NCBI RefSeq assembly: GCF_004376845.1
Contig: NZ_SNUW01000006.1
Location: 124,001 to 188,000 of the forward strand
Direction of reading: 5' to 3'
Source: Psychromonas algarum
Lineage (GTDB): Bacteria > Pseudomonadota > Gammaproteobacteria > Enterobacterales > Psychromonadaceae
DNA: 64,000 nucleotides
The notes below the pieces were generated by a model. It had not been told where the DNA came from. It saw only the letters and a list, made by a program, of their open reading frames with translations, and ran no database searches. The position numbers and the translations under genes are program-made. This document shows, piece after piece, positions 49,408-62,124 of this stretch (positions are counted from its first letter, which is position 1; the number at the start of each line of letters is the position of its first letter).

Positions 49408-49585
49408 ACTCTAGTTTGCTCATTCTCCCTCCACCCTCTTATACCGATTACATTTCAACTCAAAAACTTCAAATAACTGTCTCATTGTCATGCCTAATAC
49501 TTCACTACAAAGCATGCTTAATATTTAGAATATTATTAATAATTAAAAACTGCATATTTTTACTTTACTTATCGACCCACCCAGA

Positions 49586-49600
49586 TGATAATGATTATCA
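49586..49600. promoter_or_regulatory. Fur box upstream of the tandem DUF2061 gene
   Basis: TGATAATGATTATCA is a perfect 7-1-7 Fur inverted repeat, 34 nt before the start of the DUF2061 gene. Iron-dependent repression is predicted. Confidence 0.75.
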
Positions 49601-49634
49601 ATAAGATGTATTTGAACTATTTGTGAGGCAAGTT

Positions 49635-50030
49635 ATGATCAAAACAATTACTTTTGCTGTTATTCATTTCAGTATTGCAACTCTACTTGCTTTTTCTCTA
49701 ACAGGAGATTTTTTATTAGGTAGTTTAATTGCAATGATTGAACCTGCAATCAATACTATTGCTTTTTATTTTCATGAAAAAGCTTGGCAACATTTTCCTT
49801 TTCTTAAACAACGAGAGTCAATGACAAAAATAAAAACAGGTAGCTTTGCAATTATTCATTTTAGTGTGGCATTTACTGTTGCTTATATGTTGACTGGCGA
49901 TGTGTTTTTAGGAGGGCTAATAGCGATTCTGGAGCCTGCGATTAATTCTATTGCTTACTTCTTCCATGAAAAAGCATGGGATAAGAAAAAAATACAGCAT
50001 AATACTAATTGGGCTGTTTCTGTGCGATAA
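49635..50030 (+). CDS. Membrane protein with two tandem DUF2061 repeats
   Basis: 131 residues from the ATG at 49635, decided by GAGG 7-8 nt upstream. It has two closely similar halves of about 60 residues: FAVIHFSIATLLAFSLTGD then IEPAINTIAFYFHEKAW, and FAIIHFSVAFTVAYMLTGD then LEPAINSIAYFFHEKAW. Each half matches DUF2061 and probably spans the membrane twice, so an internal duplication is clear. Function is unknown. The Fur box just upstream links it to iron supply. Confidence 0.8.
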   Translation: MIKTITFAVIHFSIATLLAFSLTGDFLLGSLIAMIEPAINTIAFYFHEKAWQHFPFLKQRESMTKIKTGSFAIIHFSVAFTVAYMLTGDVFLGGLIAILEPAINSIAYFFHEKAWDKKKIQHNTNWAVSVR

Positions 50031-50148
50031 AATACCCAGAATGATAGAAGTTAATGCCTGAACATATAATAGCAGTAAGGATTAAATCATTAGCAAACAA
50101 AAAAGGAGCCGAAACTCCTTTTTAAGGCTTATAACTTTCAGAGAAAGC

Positions 50149-51832
<1,684 letters not shown>

Positions 51833-51845
51833 TTAAATATTATGA

Positions 51846-51874
51846 TTGAAATACAACATATTGATGCTTATAAT
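51846..51874 (+). promoter_or_regulatory. Promoter of the fluoride riboswitch-CLC transcript
   Basis: TTGAAA (51846-51851), a 17-bp spacer and TATAAT (51869-51874) form a near-consensus sigma-70 promoter. The predicted start site is about 51881, directly before the riboswitch leader. Confidence 0.75.
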
Positions 51875-51880
51875 GTTTTT

Positions 51881-51977
51881 GTGATTTATATCACGGGTGA
51901 TGGAGTTCCACCTTTAACCGCTCATCTTTTCAGATGAGATAATGACCCCTGCTAGATAGGATAGATCCATCTGCAGG
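51881..51977 (+). promoter_or_regulatory. Fluoride riboswitch (crcB motif) with expression platform
   Basis: The aptamer core runs about 51894-51953: GGGTGATGGAGTTCCACC, AACCG, a stem CTCATCT/AGATGAG, then TAATGACCCCTGC. This follows the consensus order GGNGATGG-TTC-CC, AAC, variable stem, TGATG-CC-CCT. Stem GGTG/CACC is intact, and the pseudoknot GGAGTT/GACCCC forms except for one A-C mismatch. A 5' hairpin GTGAT/ATCAC precedes it. Downstream, CCTGC-AGAT pairs with ATCT-GCAGG (51948-51977), and the loop AGGATAGAT (51958-51966) is fully complementary to ATCTATCCT (52000-52008), probably part of the expression switch. There is no U-tract, so translational control is possible. Confidence 0.85.
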
Positions 51978-52041
51978 TTCTTAAACTTCTTGTATATGTA
52001 TCTATCCTTACCCATTAATTCATTTTTAGGTATAAGCGATT

Positions 52042-53412
52042 ATGTCTCACCCGTTAAAACTCAATCCAAAACATTTCCTTTATTTGTTCCGCTGGATACT
52101 AATTATCCTCCCAGTTGCTAGTGTAATTGGTGCATTAAATGCATTCTTTTTATGGCTACTATCTGAAGCAACTTCAACACGAGAAACAAATACATGGTTG
52201 CTTTATCTTCTTCCTTTTGCTGGTTTATTCATTGTGTACTTGTACAACGAGTTTGGTAAAAATTCGGCAGGTGGCAATAATCTGATCATAGATGAAATTT
52301 ACAAGCAAGATGCAGGAATAGCCAAAAGAATGGGGCCTCTAGTTCTAATCACCACGGTAATAACTCATTTATTCGGTGGGTCTGCAGGACGAGAAGGAAC
52401 CGCAGTTCAAATAGGTGGTGCAACTTCTTATTTCTTTTCTGGGATTTTTAAACTATCCCCTTCTAATACTCGTATATTATTAATCTCTAGTGTAGCAGCA
52501 GGCTTTGGCTCAATCTTTGGAACACCTTTAACCGGTGCTATTTTTGCTTTAGAAGTACTCGCTATTGGTCGCATCAAATATGATGCAATACTACCTGCCA
52601 TTTTTGCTGCCATTATTGCTGATACTGTTGCTACCGCGTTAGGCGCGCACCATACACATTTTCAAATTAACGTATTAGAAACATTTCACATACTTGATCA
52701 TGTTGTCAAAATAGATCCCTTTTTATTATTGAAAGTCATATTGGCAGGTATTGGCTTTGGCCTAGCGGGTTATTTATTTAGCGAATTAACTTATTCATTA
52801 AAAGACTTTTTTAAAGTCACTTTAAAGAATCCCTATTTGACCGTTTTTGTGGGCGGTATTCTTGTTATTCTATTGACCAAACTGATCGGAAATTATGACT
52901 ATATAGGGTTAGGGGTTTATGCAAGTCGTGAAGGTGGCGTTAGCATTGTCTCCGCTTTTCATGAGGGTGGTGCAGAATGGTATAGTTGGTTATTCAAGCT
53001 AGGTCTTACCGCTTTGACATTATCTGTGGGTTTTAAAGGTGGTGAAGTCACTCCTCTATTCTTTATTGGAGCAACACTAGGAAATACATTAGCTTGGGTA
53101 TTCGGAGCTCCTCCAGAACTATTTGCAGCGCTTGGTCTTATTGCTGTTTTTGCAGCTGCTACCAATACACCTCTTGCATGTACCATAATGGGTGTCGAGC
53201 TATTTGGTTCAGAATACTTACTCTATTTTGCTGTTGTTTGTTATACCGCTTATTTCTTTAGTGGCCACACTGGAATTTACGCGTCTCAACGAATTGCAGT
53301 TTCAAAACTATTTGATTATAAAGGAGAAGCTCCTTTTGCTGGAAGAATAGGAGAATTAAGAGAAAAACAGCCTAGTTTATTTGTATTATTAATTAATAAA
53401 ATTAAAAAATAG
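52042..53412 (+). CDS. CLC-F type fluoride/proton antiporter
   Basis: 456 residues, a CLC fold with about 12-16 hydrophobic segments. The anion-site sequence GSGIP of chloride CLCs is replaced by AGGNNLI (residues 76-82), as in the fluoride-specific CLC-F branch. GSAGREGTAVQIGG (113-126) carries the gating Glu E118. FGTPLTGAIFALEVL and GFKGGEVTPLFFIGATLGN are also conserved. With the fluoride riboswitch in its leader, fluoride export is strongly supported. It probably takes the place of the decayed crcB on the opposite strand. The ATG has TTTAGG about 10 nt upstream. Confidence 0.9.
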   Translation: MSHPLKLNPKHFLYLFRWILIILPVASVIGALNAFFLWLLSEATSTRETNTWLLYLLPFAGLFIVYLYNEFGKNSAGGNNLIIDEIYKQDAGIAKRMGPLVLITTVITHLFGGSAGREGTAVQIGGATSYFFSGIFKLSPSNTRILLISSVAAGFGSIFGTPLTGAIFALEVLAIGRIKYDAILPAIFAAIIADTVATALGAHHTHFQINVLETFHILDHVVKIDPFLLLKVILAGIGFGLAGYLFSELTYSLKDFFKVTLKNPYLTVFVGGILVILLTKLIGNYDYIGLGVYASREGGVSIVSAFHEGGAEWYSWLFKLGLTALTLSVGFKGGEVTPLFFIGATLGNTLAWVFGAPPELFAALGLIAVFAAATNTPLACTIMGVELFGSEYLLYFAVVCYTAYFFSGHTGIYASQRIAVSKLFDYKGEAPFAGRIGELREKQPSLFVLLINKIKK

Positions 53413-53421
53413 AAATATGGG

Positions 53422-53460
53422 TATCCGTTATCAATCAAAAATAATAATTGATAACGGATA
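53422..53460. terminator. Hairpin between the CLC-F gene and rarA
   Basis: TATCCGTTATCAAT and ATTGATAACGGATA form a perfect 14-bp stem around an 11-nt loop, between converging genes. It has no clear U-tract on either strand, but its length makes termination likely. Confidence 0.65.
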
Positions 53461-53478
53461 AAAATAGCTTAGGAGGTA

Positions 53479-54807
53479 TTAATAGCGTTTTTGGTCACTC
53501 TGTTGATCAAGCTGTTTAAGATAGTTTAATTTTTCACTTATTTGTTTTTCTAATCCACGATCAACGGGTTGATAAAACTCAACACCTTGTAATACTTCAG
53601 GTAAATACACTTCACCTGAAGCATAAGCACCTGGTTCATCATGAGCATAACGATAACCTTCACCATAATGTAATGATTTCATTAATTCTGTAGGAGCATT
53701 ACGTAAATGATGTGGCACATCTAAATCAGGATAAGTTTCCACCGCTTGTTTAGCTTGTGCAAATGCTTTGTATACAGCATTACTTTTTGCTGCACAGGCA
53801 CAATATACTGCAGCTTGGGCAATCGCTCTTTCGCCCTCTTTAGGGCCTATTCGAGTAAAACAATCCCAAGCTGAAACAGCAACTTGCATTGCTCTTGGAT
53901 CGGCATTGCCAATATCTTCAGAAGCAATAGCTAATAAACGTCTAGCCACATATAACGGATCACAACCACCTGCTAGCATACGCGCATACCAATACAATGC
54001 AGCATCAGGATCAGAGCCTCGTACTGATTTATGAAATGCTGAGATTAAGTCATAAAAAAGGTCGCCTTGTTTATCAAAGCTAACACCTTCACGACCAGCA
54101 ATCTCAACAAGTAATGAAACATCAATCAGCAATTTATTTTGCTGTTGATCTCCCATATCACTTAACAACTCTAAATAGTTCAATGCTTTGCGCGCATCAC
54201 CTTGAACCAATTGCGCTAATTTTTCTAATACGCCATCAACAAACTCAAGATTTTTATCAGCTAAACCTTTTTCTGATTGGCAAGCTTGAACAATGACTTC
54301 AACAATCTCTTGTTCTGATAATTTTTTTAATAGATAAACCCGTGCTCGGGACAACAAAGCGTTATTTAATTCAAAAGAGGGATTTTCAGTCGTTGCACCA
54401 ATAAATAAAAAAGTGCCATCTTCAATATAAGGAAGAAATGCATCTTGCTGACTTTTATTAAAACGATGAACTTCATCAACAAACAACAAAGTACGGCGCC
54501 CTGCTGCTTGATTTTGTTTAGCAATATCAATAGCAGCACGGATCTCTTTAATACCAGAGGTAACGGCAGACAAACGTTCAACATGAGCATCACAATATTC
54601 AGCAATTAACTCAGCTAAAGTTGTCTTACCTGTTCCTGGAGGTCCCCACAGGATCATCGAATGTGCAAAACCAGCTTCTAATGCTTTTCGAAGTGGTTTA
54701 TCTTTTGCTACAAGATGAGATTGACCAATATATTGATCGAAGCTTCTTGGCCGCATACGCGCAGCCAAGGGTTGAAATTGATTATATTCAGAAAATAGAT
54801 CTTGCAT
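53479..54807 (-). CDS. rarA: Replication-associated recombination protein RarA (MgsA)
   Basis: 442 residues, an AAA+ ATPase. [15 protein letters not shown] at the N-terminus, Walker [16 protein letters not shown], Walker [13 protein letters not shown], sensor [10 protein letters not shown], and the C-terminal [22 protein letters not shown] region ([17 protein letters not shown]) are typical. It acts at stalled forks near clamp-loader and SSB. It follows lolA with a one-base overlap, the conserved ftsK-lolA-rarA order. Confidence 0.95.
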   Translation of the reverse strand: MQDLFSEYNQFQPLAARMRPRSFDQYIGQSHLVAKDKPLRKALEAGFAHSMILWGPPGTGKTTLAELIAEYCDAHVERLSAVTSGIKEIRAAIDIAKQNQAAGRRTLLFVDEVHRFNKSQQDAFLPYIEDGTFLFIGATTENPSFELNNALLSRARVYLLKKLSEQEIVEVIVQACQSEKGLADKNLEFVDGVLEKLAQLVQGDARKALNYLELLSDMGDQQQNKLLIDVSLLVEIAGREGVSFDKQGDLFYDLISAFHKSVRGSDPDAALYWYARMLAGGCDPLYVARRLLAIASEDIGNADPRAMQVAVSAWDCFTRIGPKEGERAIAQAAVYCACAAKSNAVYKAFAQAKQAVETYPDLDVPHHLRNAPTELMKSLHYGEGYRYAHDEPGAYASGEVYLPEVLQGVEFYQPVDRGLEKQISEKLNYLKQLDQQSDQKRY

Positions 54808-55421
54808 TAGCGCTGATCATCTATCTCAATACCTTTTGGTATTTTAAACTCAAAAAAATCTTTTGCTAACTTAACATCTGTACGGTTATTACTTAGCTTA
54901 AATATACTTTTTTGGCCCTGTTCTTCTTCTACAATAAATTCGCTCACATTATTATTCTTATCAAAAATAAATGTAAATGTGTTACTACTTTGTTTATTTT
55001 CTATGTTTTTAACAATGAAGCGATCGCCTTGTTTTCTAACATTAAAGTGTGCCCATTCTGATTTATCTGCACCGGACAATAAAGCAAAAGGAGTTCCAGC
55101 AATTGCATCAGAAAAATTCATGATCGTAACTTGTTCAATGAATGGACTATAAAGCCACATATCTTTGCCATTAGAGACAATGAGTTCTTGATCAGGCTTT
55201 GTCACTTGCCAATGAAAGTTACCAGGTCGAGCAATGGTTAATTGCCCCCAACTCTCTTGAATTAGCGCACCTTCTGGATTAATAACTTGCTGTGAAAAAT
55301 CAGCATTAATCGTGGTCACTTTTGATAATTTTTGTTGTAATAATTCACTGTCTGTTTGTGCTGAAACCATTTGTAACATCGACATAACTACGCATACAAC
55401 AATAATAAAACTTTTTTTCAT
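54807..55421 (-). CDS. lolA: Outer membrane lipoprotein carrier protein LolA
   Basis: 204 residues. A signal peptide spans about residues 1-21 (ending VSA). [35 protein letters not shown] and [20 protein letters not shown] match LolA. It ferries lipoproteins from LolCDE to LolB across the periplasm. It lies 2 nt after ftsK and overlaps rarA. Confidence 0.95.
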   Translation of the reverse strand: MKKSFIIVVCVVMSMLQMVSAQTDSELLQQKLSKVTTINADFSQQVINPEGALIQESWGQLTIARPGNFHWQVTKPDQELIVSNGKDMWLYSPFIEQVTIMNFSDAIAGTPFALLSGADKSEWAHFNVRKQGDRFIVKNIENKQSSNTFTFIFDKNNNVSEFIVEEEQGQKSIFKLSNNRTDVKLAKDFFEFKIPKGIEIDDQR

Positions 55422-55423
55422 GA

Positions 55424-58021
55424 TTAATCCTTAATAGGTGGTGGAGCAAGTACGTCACGATTACTATTAGCACCAGATGGCGCACTAATAACACCCTGTG
55501 CTTGTAATTGATCAACCAAACGAGCTGAACGATTGTAACCAATACGGAAACGGCGTTGTACACTTGAAATAGACACTTTGCGAGTCTCTGTTATAAACGC
55601 AACGACTTCATCAAATAATGGATCGATTTCTTCTTCATTATCACTTTGTTCGCCTGGTAATAACATATCTAAATCAGCATCACCGGCAAGAATTTCTTGA
55701 ATGTAATTTGGTTGTCCACGTTTTTTCCAGTCTGCAACCACTTTATGTACTTCATGGTCATCAACAAATGCTCCGTGTACACGTGTTGGGACACCAACAC
55801 CAGGAGGCATATAGAGCATATCACCATGACCTAATAATGTTTCAGCACCTTGCTGACCAAGAATGGTACGAGAATCAATTTTACTTGATACTTGGAATGC
55901 AATACGAGTTGGAATATTCGCTTTGATCAAACCAGTAATAACGTCTACCGAGGGACGTTGCGTCGCTAAAATTAGATGGATACCAGCAGCACGTGCTTTT
56001 TGCGCAATACGGGTAATAAGCTCTTCACATTTTTTACCAACAATCATCATCATGTCAGCGAATTCATCCACAACCACCACAATAGTCGGTAATTTTTCTA
56101 ACTCAGGTGCACTTTCAGCCATGCTATCACCCGGTTTCCATAGTGGATCTAATAACGGTTCACCAGCAGCTTTTGCTTTTTTAATCGCCGTATTGTAACC
56201 AGCTAAATTACGTACACCAATTTCAGCTAATAATTTATAACGTCGCTCCATCTCACCAACACACCAACGTAATGCATTAGCAGCATCTTTCATATCCGTA
56301 ACAACTTCAGTTAATAGGTGAGGAATGCCCTCATAAACACTTAACTCAAGCATTTTAGGATCTATCAGAATCATGCGTAAATCATCTGGTGATGATTTAT
56401 ATAATAAGCTGACAATCATACAGTTCACACCAACTGATTTACCTGAACCTGTTGTACCTGCTACTAATAAGTGTGGCATTTTAGCCAAATCTACCACAAC
56501 AGGTAGACCTGATATATCGGCGCCTAACACCATAGTTAATGGAGATTTATTCTCATGGAATTTTTTACAATCAAGCACTTCTGAAATATAAACAATTTCC
56601 CGATGGCGATTAGGTAACTCTAAAGCGATAACTGATTTACCAGGGATTTGATCCACAACACGTACACTCATCGCTGATAAAGCACGTGCTAAATCTTTTT
56701 CTAAACTACTGACAGTGCTCACTTTCATACCAGGTGCAAGATCTAATTCAAAACGAGTGATCACAGGTCCAGGTAATACATTAACGACTTCAGCTTTAAT
56801 TCTAAATTCAAGTAACTTTGTTTCTACTAAACGCGCTGCAATATCGAGTTCTTCTTGAGAAATTGGATTAGCTTGTTTGTCTGGTCTATCAAGTAATTCA
56901 ATGCTTGGTAAAGGTGCTATATTACTGTCTGCAACAAAACGTTCTACTGGGCGAGCATGCTCAGGTAAGTGGGAAAAATCAACCTTGGCATTGGTTGTTT
57001 TGGGAGTAAGATCAGCATTATCAATTTTCAATTCTTCAACAACATGTTCTTCAGTTTGCCAATCTATATTATCAATATTGAGTGTTGGTAACTCTTTATC
57101 GTCTTTATCAACAAAAACCGAATCAATGAAAATATCATCATCTTGATTATCACTATTTTTATTGTCTAAGGATTCAGAAAAATCAATCGTAGGCTCTGTA
57201 TTATTGACAACTTTAACTGCTTCATTGTTAACTTGAATACTTTCTTTCTCATCAACTTTTGTTTTATTTTTTTCTTTATTCGTTAAAGCCGCTAGCTTCT
57301 TCTCTTCTTTAAGCGCTTGCTTCTGTTGTTTTCTTTCTAATTTTTCTTGTTTGATATGTTCTTTTTCTAATAAACGCTGCTGATCATTTTCAGAACGATT
57401 TTCTTTCATCTCTTTAATTGTATTTGGAAGTACTCTCAACCAAGACACAAATTTAATTGCGTACTCACCTAAACCATCGATAAGGCGGATCCAAGAAAAT
57501 CCAAATAATAAAGTTGTTCCAGAGATTAAAAATGTTAATAAAATCAGGTTGACGGCTAATAAGCTAAAAAATCCAAGCATGCTTTGTGCAAGTATATCGC
57601 CAACAAGTCCCCCTGAAGGGTAATAATGGTAGTCACTAGCATTGATCGAAACAAGCGCACTTAAACTTAAGAAAGTAAAAATGAAACCTACAATACGTAA
57701 ACTAAGATTTAGAAAGTCGATATCAAAACTAAAGGTTGGTTTCCATAAAATAGCCCATGCTAATGAAACGATAATCACAGGGATGAGATAAGCTAAAAAA
57801 CCAAAACCAAAGAAAAGAATATCTGCAACCCAAGCTCCAACACGTCCCCCTGAGTTTTGAATTTCTGCTACCCATTGCTGTTGTGACCAACTTGGATCAA
57901 CAGGAGAGAAACTAAATAATGATAAAGTAATGAAGATAGCAACAAAAGCACTGACAATAATCCCTACTTCGAATAATTTTTGCACACCTGAAAGGTGGTT
58001 TAATATTTTGTTATTTGACAA
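55424..58021 (-). CDS. ftsK: DNA translocase FtsK
   Basis: 865 residues. The N-terminus has four transmembrane segments within about residues 20-180 (division function), followed by a Lys/Glu-rich then Asp-rich linker to about residue 370. The motor has VAGTTGSGKSVGVNCMIVSL (Walker A) and IVVVVDEFADMMM (Walker B), and the C-terminal gamma winged helix contains SISSVQRRFRIGYNRSARLVD, for KOPS sites (quoted in parts). It moves chromosome termini to the septum and activates XerCD at dif. The linker is shorter than in E. coli FtsK. Confidence 0.97.
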   Translation of the reverse strand: MSNNKILNHLSGVQKLFEVGIIVSAFVAIFITLSLFSFSPVDPSWSQQQWVAEIQNSGGRVGAWVADILFFGFGFLAYLIPVIIVSLAWAILWKPTFSFDIDFLNLSLRIVGFIFTFLSLSALVSINASDYHYYPSGGLVGDILAQSMLGFFSLLAVNLILLTFLISGTTLLFGFSWIRLIDGLGEYAIKFVSWLRVLPNTIKEMKENRSENDQQRLLEKEHIKQEKLERKQQKQALKEEKKLAALTNKEKNKTKVDEKESIQVNNEAVKVVNNTEPTIDFSESLDNKNSDNQDDDIFIDSVFVDKDDKELPTLNIDNIDWQTEEHVVEELKIDNADLTPKTTNAKVDFSHLPEHARPVERFVADSNIAPLPSIELLDRPDKQANPISQEELDIAARLVETKLLEFRIKAEVVNVLPGPVITRFELDLAPGMKVSTVSSLEKDLARALSAMSVRVVDQIPGKSVIALELPNRHREIVYISEVLDCKKFHENKSPLTMVLGADISGLPVVVDLAKMPHLLVAGTTGSGKSVGVNCMIVSLLYKSSPDDLRMILIDPKMLELSVYEGIPHLLTEVVTDMKDAANALRWCVGEMERRYKLLAEIGVRNLAGYNTAIKKAKAAGEPLLDPLWKPGDSMAESAPELEKLPTIVVVVDEFADMMMIVGKKCEELITRIAQKARAAGIHLILATQRPSVDVITGLIKANIPTRIAFQVSSKIDSRTILGQQGAETLLGHGDMLYMPPGVGVPTRVHGAFVDDHEVHKVVADWKKRGQPNYIQEILAGDADLDMLLPGEQSDNEEEIDPLFDEVVAFITETRKVSISSVQRRFRIGYNRSARLVDQLQAQGVISAPSGANSNRDVLAPPPIKD

Positions 58022-58094
58022 GAAAATAATCCTAACTTTAAGAAATGCCTGATGGCATGTTTAAATCAATAAAAACGATAAATAAAAAAGTAAC

Positions 58095-58805
58095 TTAGTC
58101 TAAAAAATCATCTGGTAATTGATCTCGCAAGCGTAACCAGATTTTGCCACTCGCAAAAGCAGAGTCTCGCACAATTTTCATAATTTGTTGAGCATCACCT
58201 TGTTCAAATACTGATTTAATATCAGCATAAAAAGATAACGCGATTAACTTTGCTTCACTGTTAGAAAAATAGAAGGTACCTACTTTACGATATAGATCTT
58301 GTAAACCATTTAAAATCAATACATAAATCATATTGTTAGATGATACTGCCACATGATGATAGAAACGATAATCAAATTCAGTAAAGACTTCGCTACTGGC
58401 ATCAACGGATGGAATATCCTTCAAAAATTCAATAACACTTTTACTATTATGCTTAGCAGCCATACGTAAAATAATGGTACTAATGTTGGTTCTCACAGAC
58501 ATCAATTGGTCAATATAATCACCACGACGTTCTTTATCTAAACGAGTTAATGTACTTAATACATTTAATCCAGAGGTTTCCCAAAAATCATTCACTTTAG
58601 TGGATTTACCATGGCGTATGGTGATCCAACCTTCCTTTGATAATCGCTGCAACACTTCACGTAAAGTGGTGCGTGTTACACCAATTTTATCTGCTAAAAA
58701 TCGTTCTGCTGGTAATTCAGAATGAATTGGAATCGTACCGTTCCAAATTGACTCAATAAGGTATTGTTCAGCTACGTCTGCTGGGCCTTTAACTTTCATT
58801 ATCAT
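58095..58805 (-). CDS. fadR: Fatty acid metabolism regulator FadR
   Basis: 236 residues. The GntR-type winged helix shows ELPAERFLADKIGVTRTTLR then EVLQRLSKEGW, near-identical to E. coli FadR, followed by the FadR C-terminal acyl-CoA-binding domain with SVRTNISTIILRMA. It represses fad genes and activates fabA/fabB until long-chain acyl-CoA binds. A perfect CRP box lies 100 nt upstream, between fadR and dsbB. Confidence 0.95.
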   Translation of the reverse strand: MIMKVKGPADVAEQYLIESIWNGTIPIHSELPAERFLADKIGVTRTTLREVLQRLSKEGWITIRHGKSTKVNDFWETSGLNVLSTLTRLDKERRGDYIDQLMSVRTNISTIILRMAAKHNSKSVIEFLKDIPSVDASSEVFTEFDYRFYHHVAVSSNNMIYVLILNGLQDLYRKVGTFYFSNSEAKLIALSFYADIKSVFEQGDAQQIMKIVRDSAFASGKIWLRLRDQLPDDFLD

Positions 58806-58903
58806 GGTTGTTTTGATTTTCCAGTGTCACATGGCGACATCTTAACATATACATTCAACTCCATGCTTGCTGTTTGAAAAAACAGTATCAGCAAATAAAC
58901 AAA

Positions 58904-58919
58904 TGTGACTTTATTCACA
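58904..58919. promoter_or_regulatory. CRP box between fadR and dsbB
   Basis: TGTGACTTTATTCACA has both perfect half-sites TGTGA-N6-TCACA. Position relative to promoters is uncertain: a weak -10 candidate for fadR (minus strand, about 58844-58849) would put it near -74. It could serve either gene. Confidence 0.7.
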
Positions 58920-59027
58920 ATGCATCTTAAACCGCAATAATTTATGCGACTAATTTACTGTTTTTATTGAACTTGTGAGTCATAAAGTGGTACATACTTG
59001 GTTGAAATATTTTATAAGGAGATCCCA

Positions 59028-59573
59028 TTGATTTCAAATCCCCCTCATTCAGGTGTAAAGCACCTTTCTTTACAACGCTGGCCTTGGCTTTTGCTAGCAG
59101 CAAGTGCATTAATACTAGAACTAACAGCACTTTACTTTCAACATGTCATGAAACTTGAACCTTGTGTCATGTGTGTTTATGAACGTATTACTATGCTTGC
59201 TATATTTGCAGCAGGTTTAATTGGTGCAAGTGCACCCAATAATATTTTTGTCCGTTTATTGGCTTTTGCTGTTTGGGCTATTGGTGCTATTTGGGGATTA
59301 TTGTTAGCAGTGGAACATACCAATTACCAAATGAATCCATCACCTTTTGCAACCTGTGACTTTTATCCGAATTTCCCTGAATGGTTACCACTACACGAAC
59401 TTGTTCCTTGGTTATTTAATCCAACAGGTGATTGTTCTGATATCGTATGGACATTCCTAGGTTATTCTATGCCACAATGGTTAATAGTAAGTTTTGCAAT
59501 CTATACCCTATTATTTTTAATTATTGCAGTAACTGCAATGTTACCAAGTAAAACAGTAGTGCATCGCAAATAA
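59028..59573 (+). CDS. dsbB: Disulfide bond formation protein DsbB
   Basis: 181 residues from a TTG start at 59028, chosen because AAGGAG lies 6 nt upstream; an earlier TTG at 58998 has no such site. It has four transmembrane helices. The quinone-side Cys pair is C46/C49 in EPCVMCVYER, and the second pair is C110 in SPFATCDF and C136 in TGDCSD. EHTNYQMNPSPFATCDFYP and FPEWLPLHELVP match DsbB. It reoxidises DsbA and passes electrons to quinone. Confidence 0.95.
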   Translation: MISNPPHSGVKHLSLQRWPWLLLAASALILELTALYFQHVMKLEPCVMCVYERITMLAIFAAGLIGASAPNNIFVRLLAFAVWAIGAIWGLLLAVEHTNYQMNPSPFATCDFYPNFPEWLPLHELVPWLFNPTGDCSDIVWTFLGYSMPQWLIVSFAIYTLLFLIIAVTAMLPSKTVVHRK

Positions 59574-59603
59574 GCTATTAATCAATATCGCCTGTCTACT
59601 TAC

Positions 59604-59633
59604 AAAAAAACCAAGTTTACACTTGGTTTTTTT
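59604..59633. terminator. Bidirectional terminator between dsbB and the DUF5062 gene
   Basis: AAAAAAACCAAGT pairs with ACTTGGTTTTTTT around TTAC, with A- and T-runs within the stem, serving converging genes. Confidence 0.9.
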
Positions 59634-59644
59634 ATATTCACACT

Positions 59645-59905
59645 TTATTTTAAAAGAGAATGATCAGCAGGTAGATTCTTCATTATCCAGATAACTAATT
59701 TATGTCTAATATTGGCAGTATTTTCATCTGCTTCATTCAATGGGGTAATTAATTTATCCTGTACTAATAAACGATAAATACATTCTTGTTTATCTTTCAC
59801 TGATGTCGTGGAATCAATCCCCGCATAGCCACGTTTTACAGCATATGCTGCACCTAATTTTATTGCATGTTGTAGCAACTGAGATTCATTTTTTATCTTT
59901 TTCAT
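59645..59905 (-). CDS. DUF5062-like small protein
   Basis: 86 residues, soluble and helical. KNESQLLQHAIKLGAAYAVKRGY with the following GI and the later QECIYRLLVQDKLITPL resemble DUF5062, a small protein of unknown function found in Vibrio and relatives; the family call is from memory of its N-terminus. GAGAATAAGC precedes the ATG. It has its own terminator and no clear operon partner. Confidence 0.6.
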   Translation of the reverse strand: MKKIKNESQLLQHAIKLGAAYAVKRGYAGIDSTTSVKDKQECIYRLLVQDKLITPLNEADENTANIRHKLVIWIMKNLPADHSLLK

Positions 59906-60020
59906 GCTTATTCTCGTAAATAGTTAATGCAACTGTCTCAAACGACCATGTAATATCATACACAAAATAAGTGTTTAGTTATGACTAACTTACAACATTT
60001 TAAATAAGTATATAAAGTTA

Positions 60021-62054
<2,034 letters not shown>

Positions 62055-62072
62055 TTATTTATTTTTACTAAT

Positions 62073-62100
62073 AAAAAAACCTCGTAAACGAGGTTTTTTT
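62073..62100. terminator. Bidirectional-type terminator between zipA and ligA
   Basis: AAAAAAACCTCG pairs with CGAGGTTTTTTT around TAAA. It lies between two genes of the same strand, in the 79-nt gap between the zipA stop and the ligA start, so ligA may need its own promoter or depend on read-through. Confidence 0.85.
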
Positions 62101-62124
62101 AGGAGAGTATCCTGCATCAAAAAA

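Noticed and set aside
51880..51895. TGTGA-TTTATA-TCACG, a near-perfect CRP-like box before the fluoride riboswitch
   Set aside because: The likely transcription start is about 51881, from a TTGAAA-17-TATAAT promoter, so this sequence is inside the transcript and forms a 5' hairpin next to the aptamer. An RNA structure explains it better, though CRP repression cannot be excluded.
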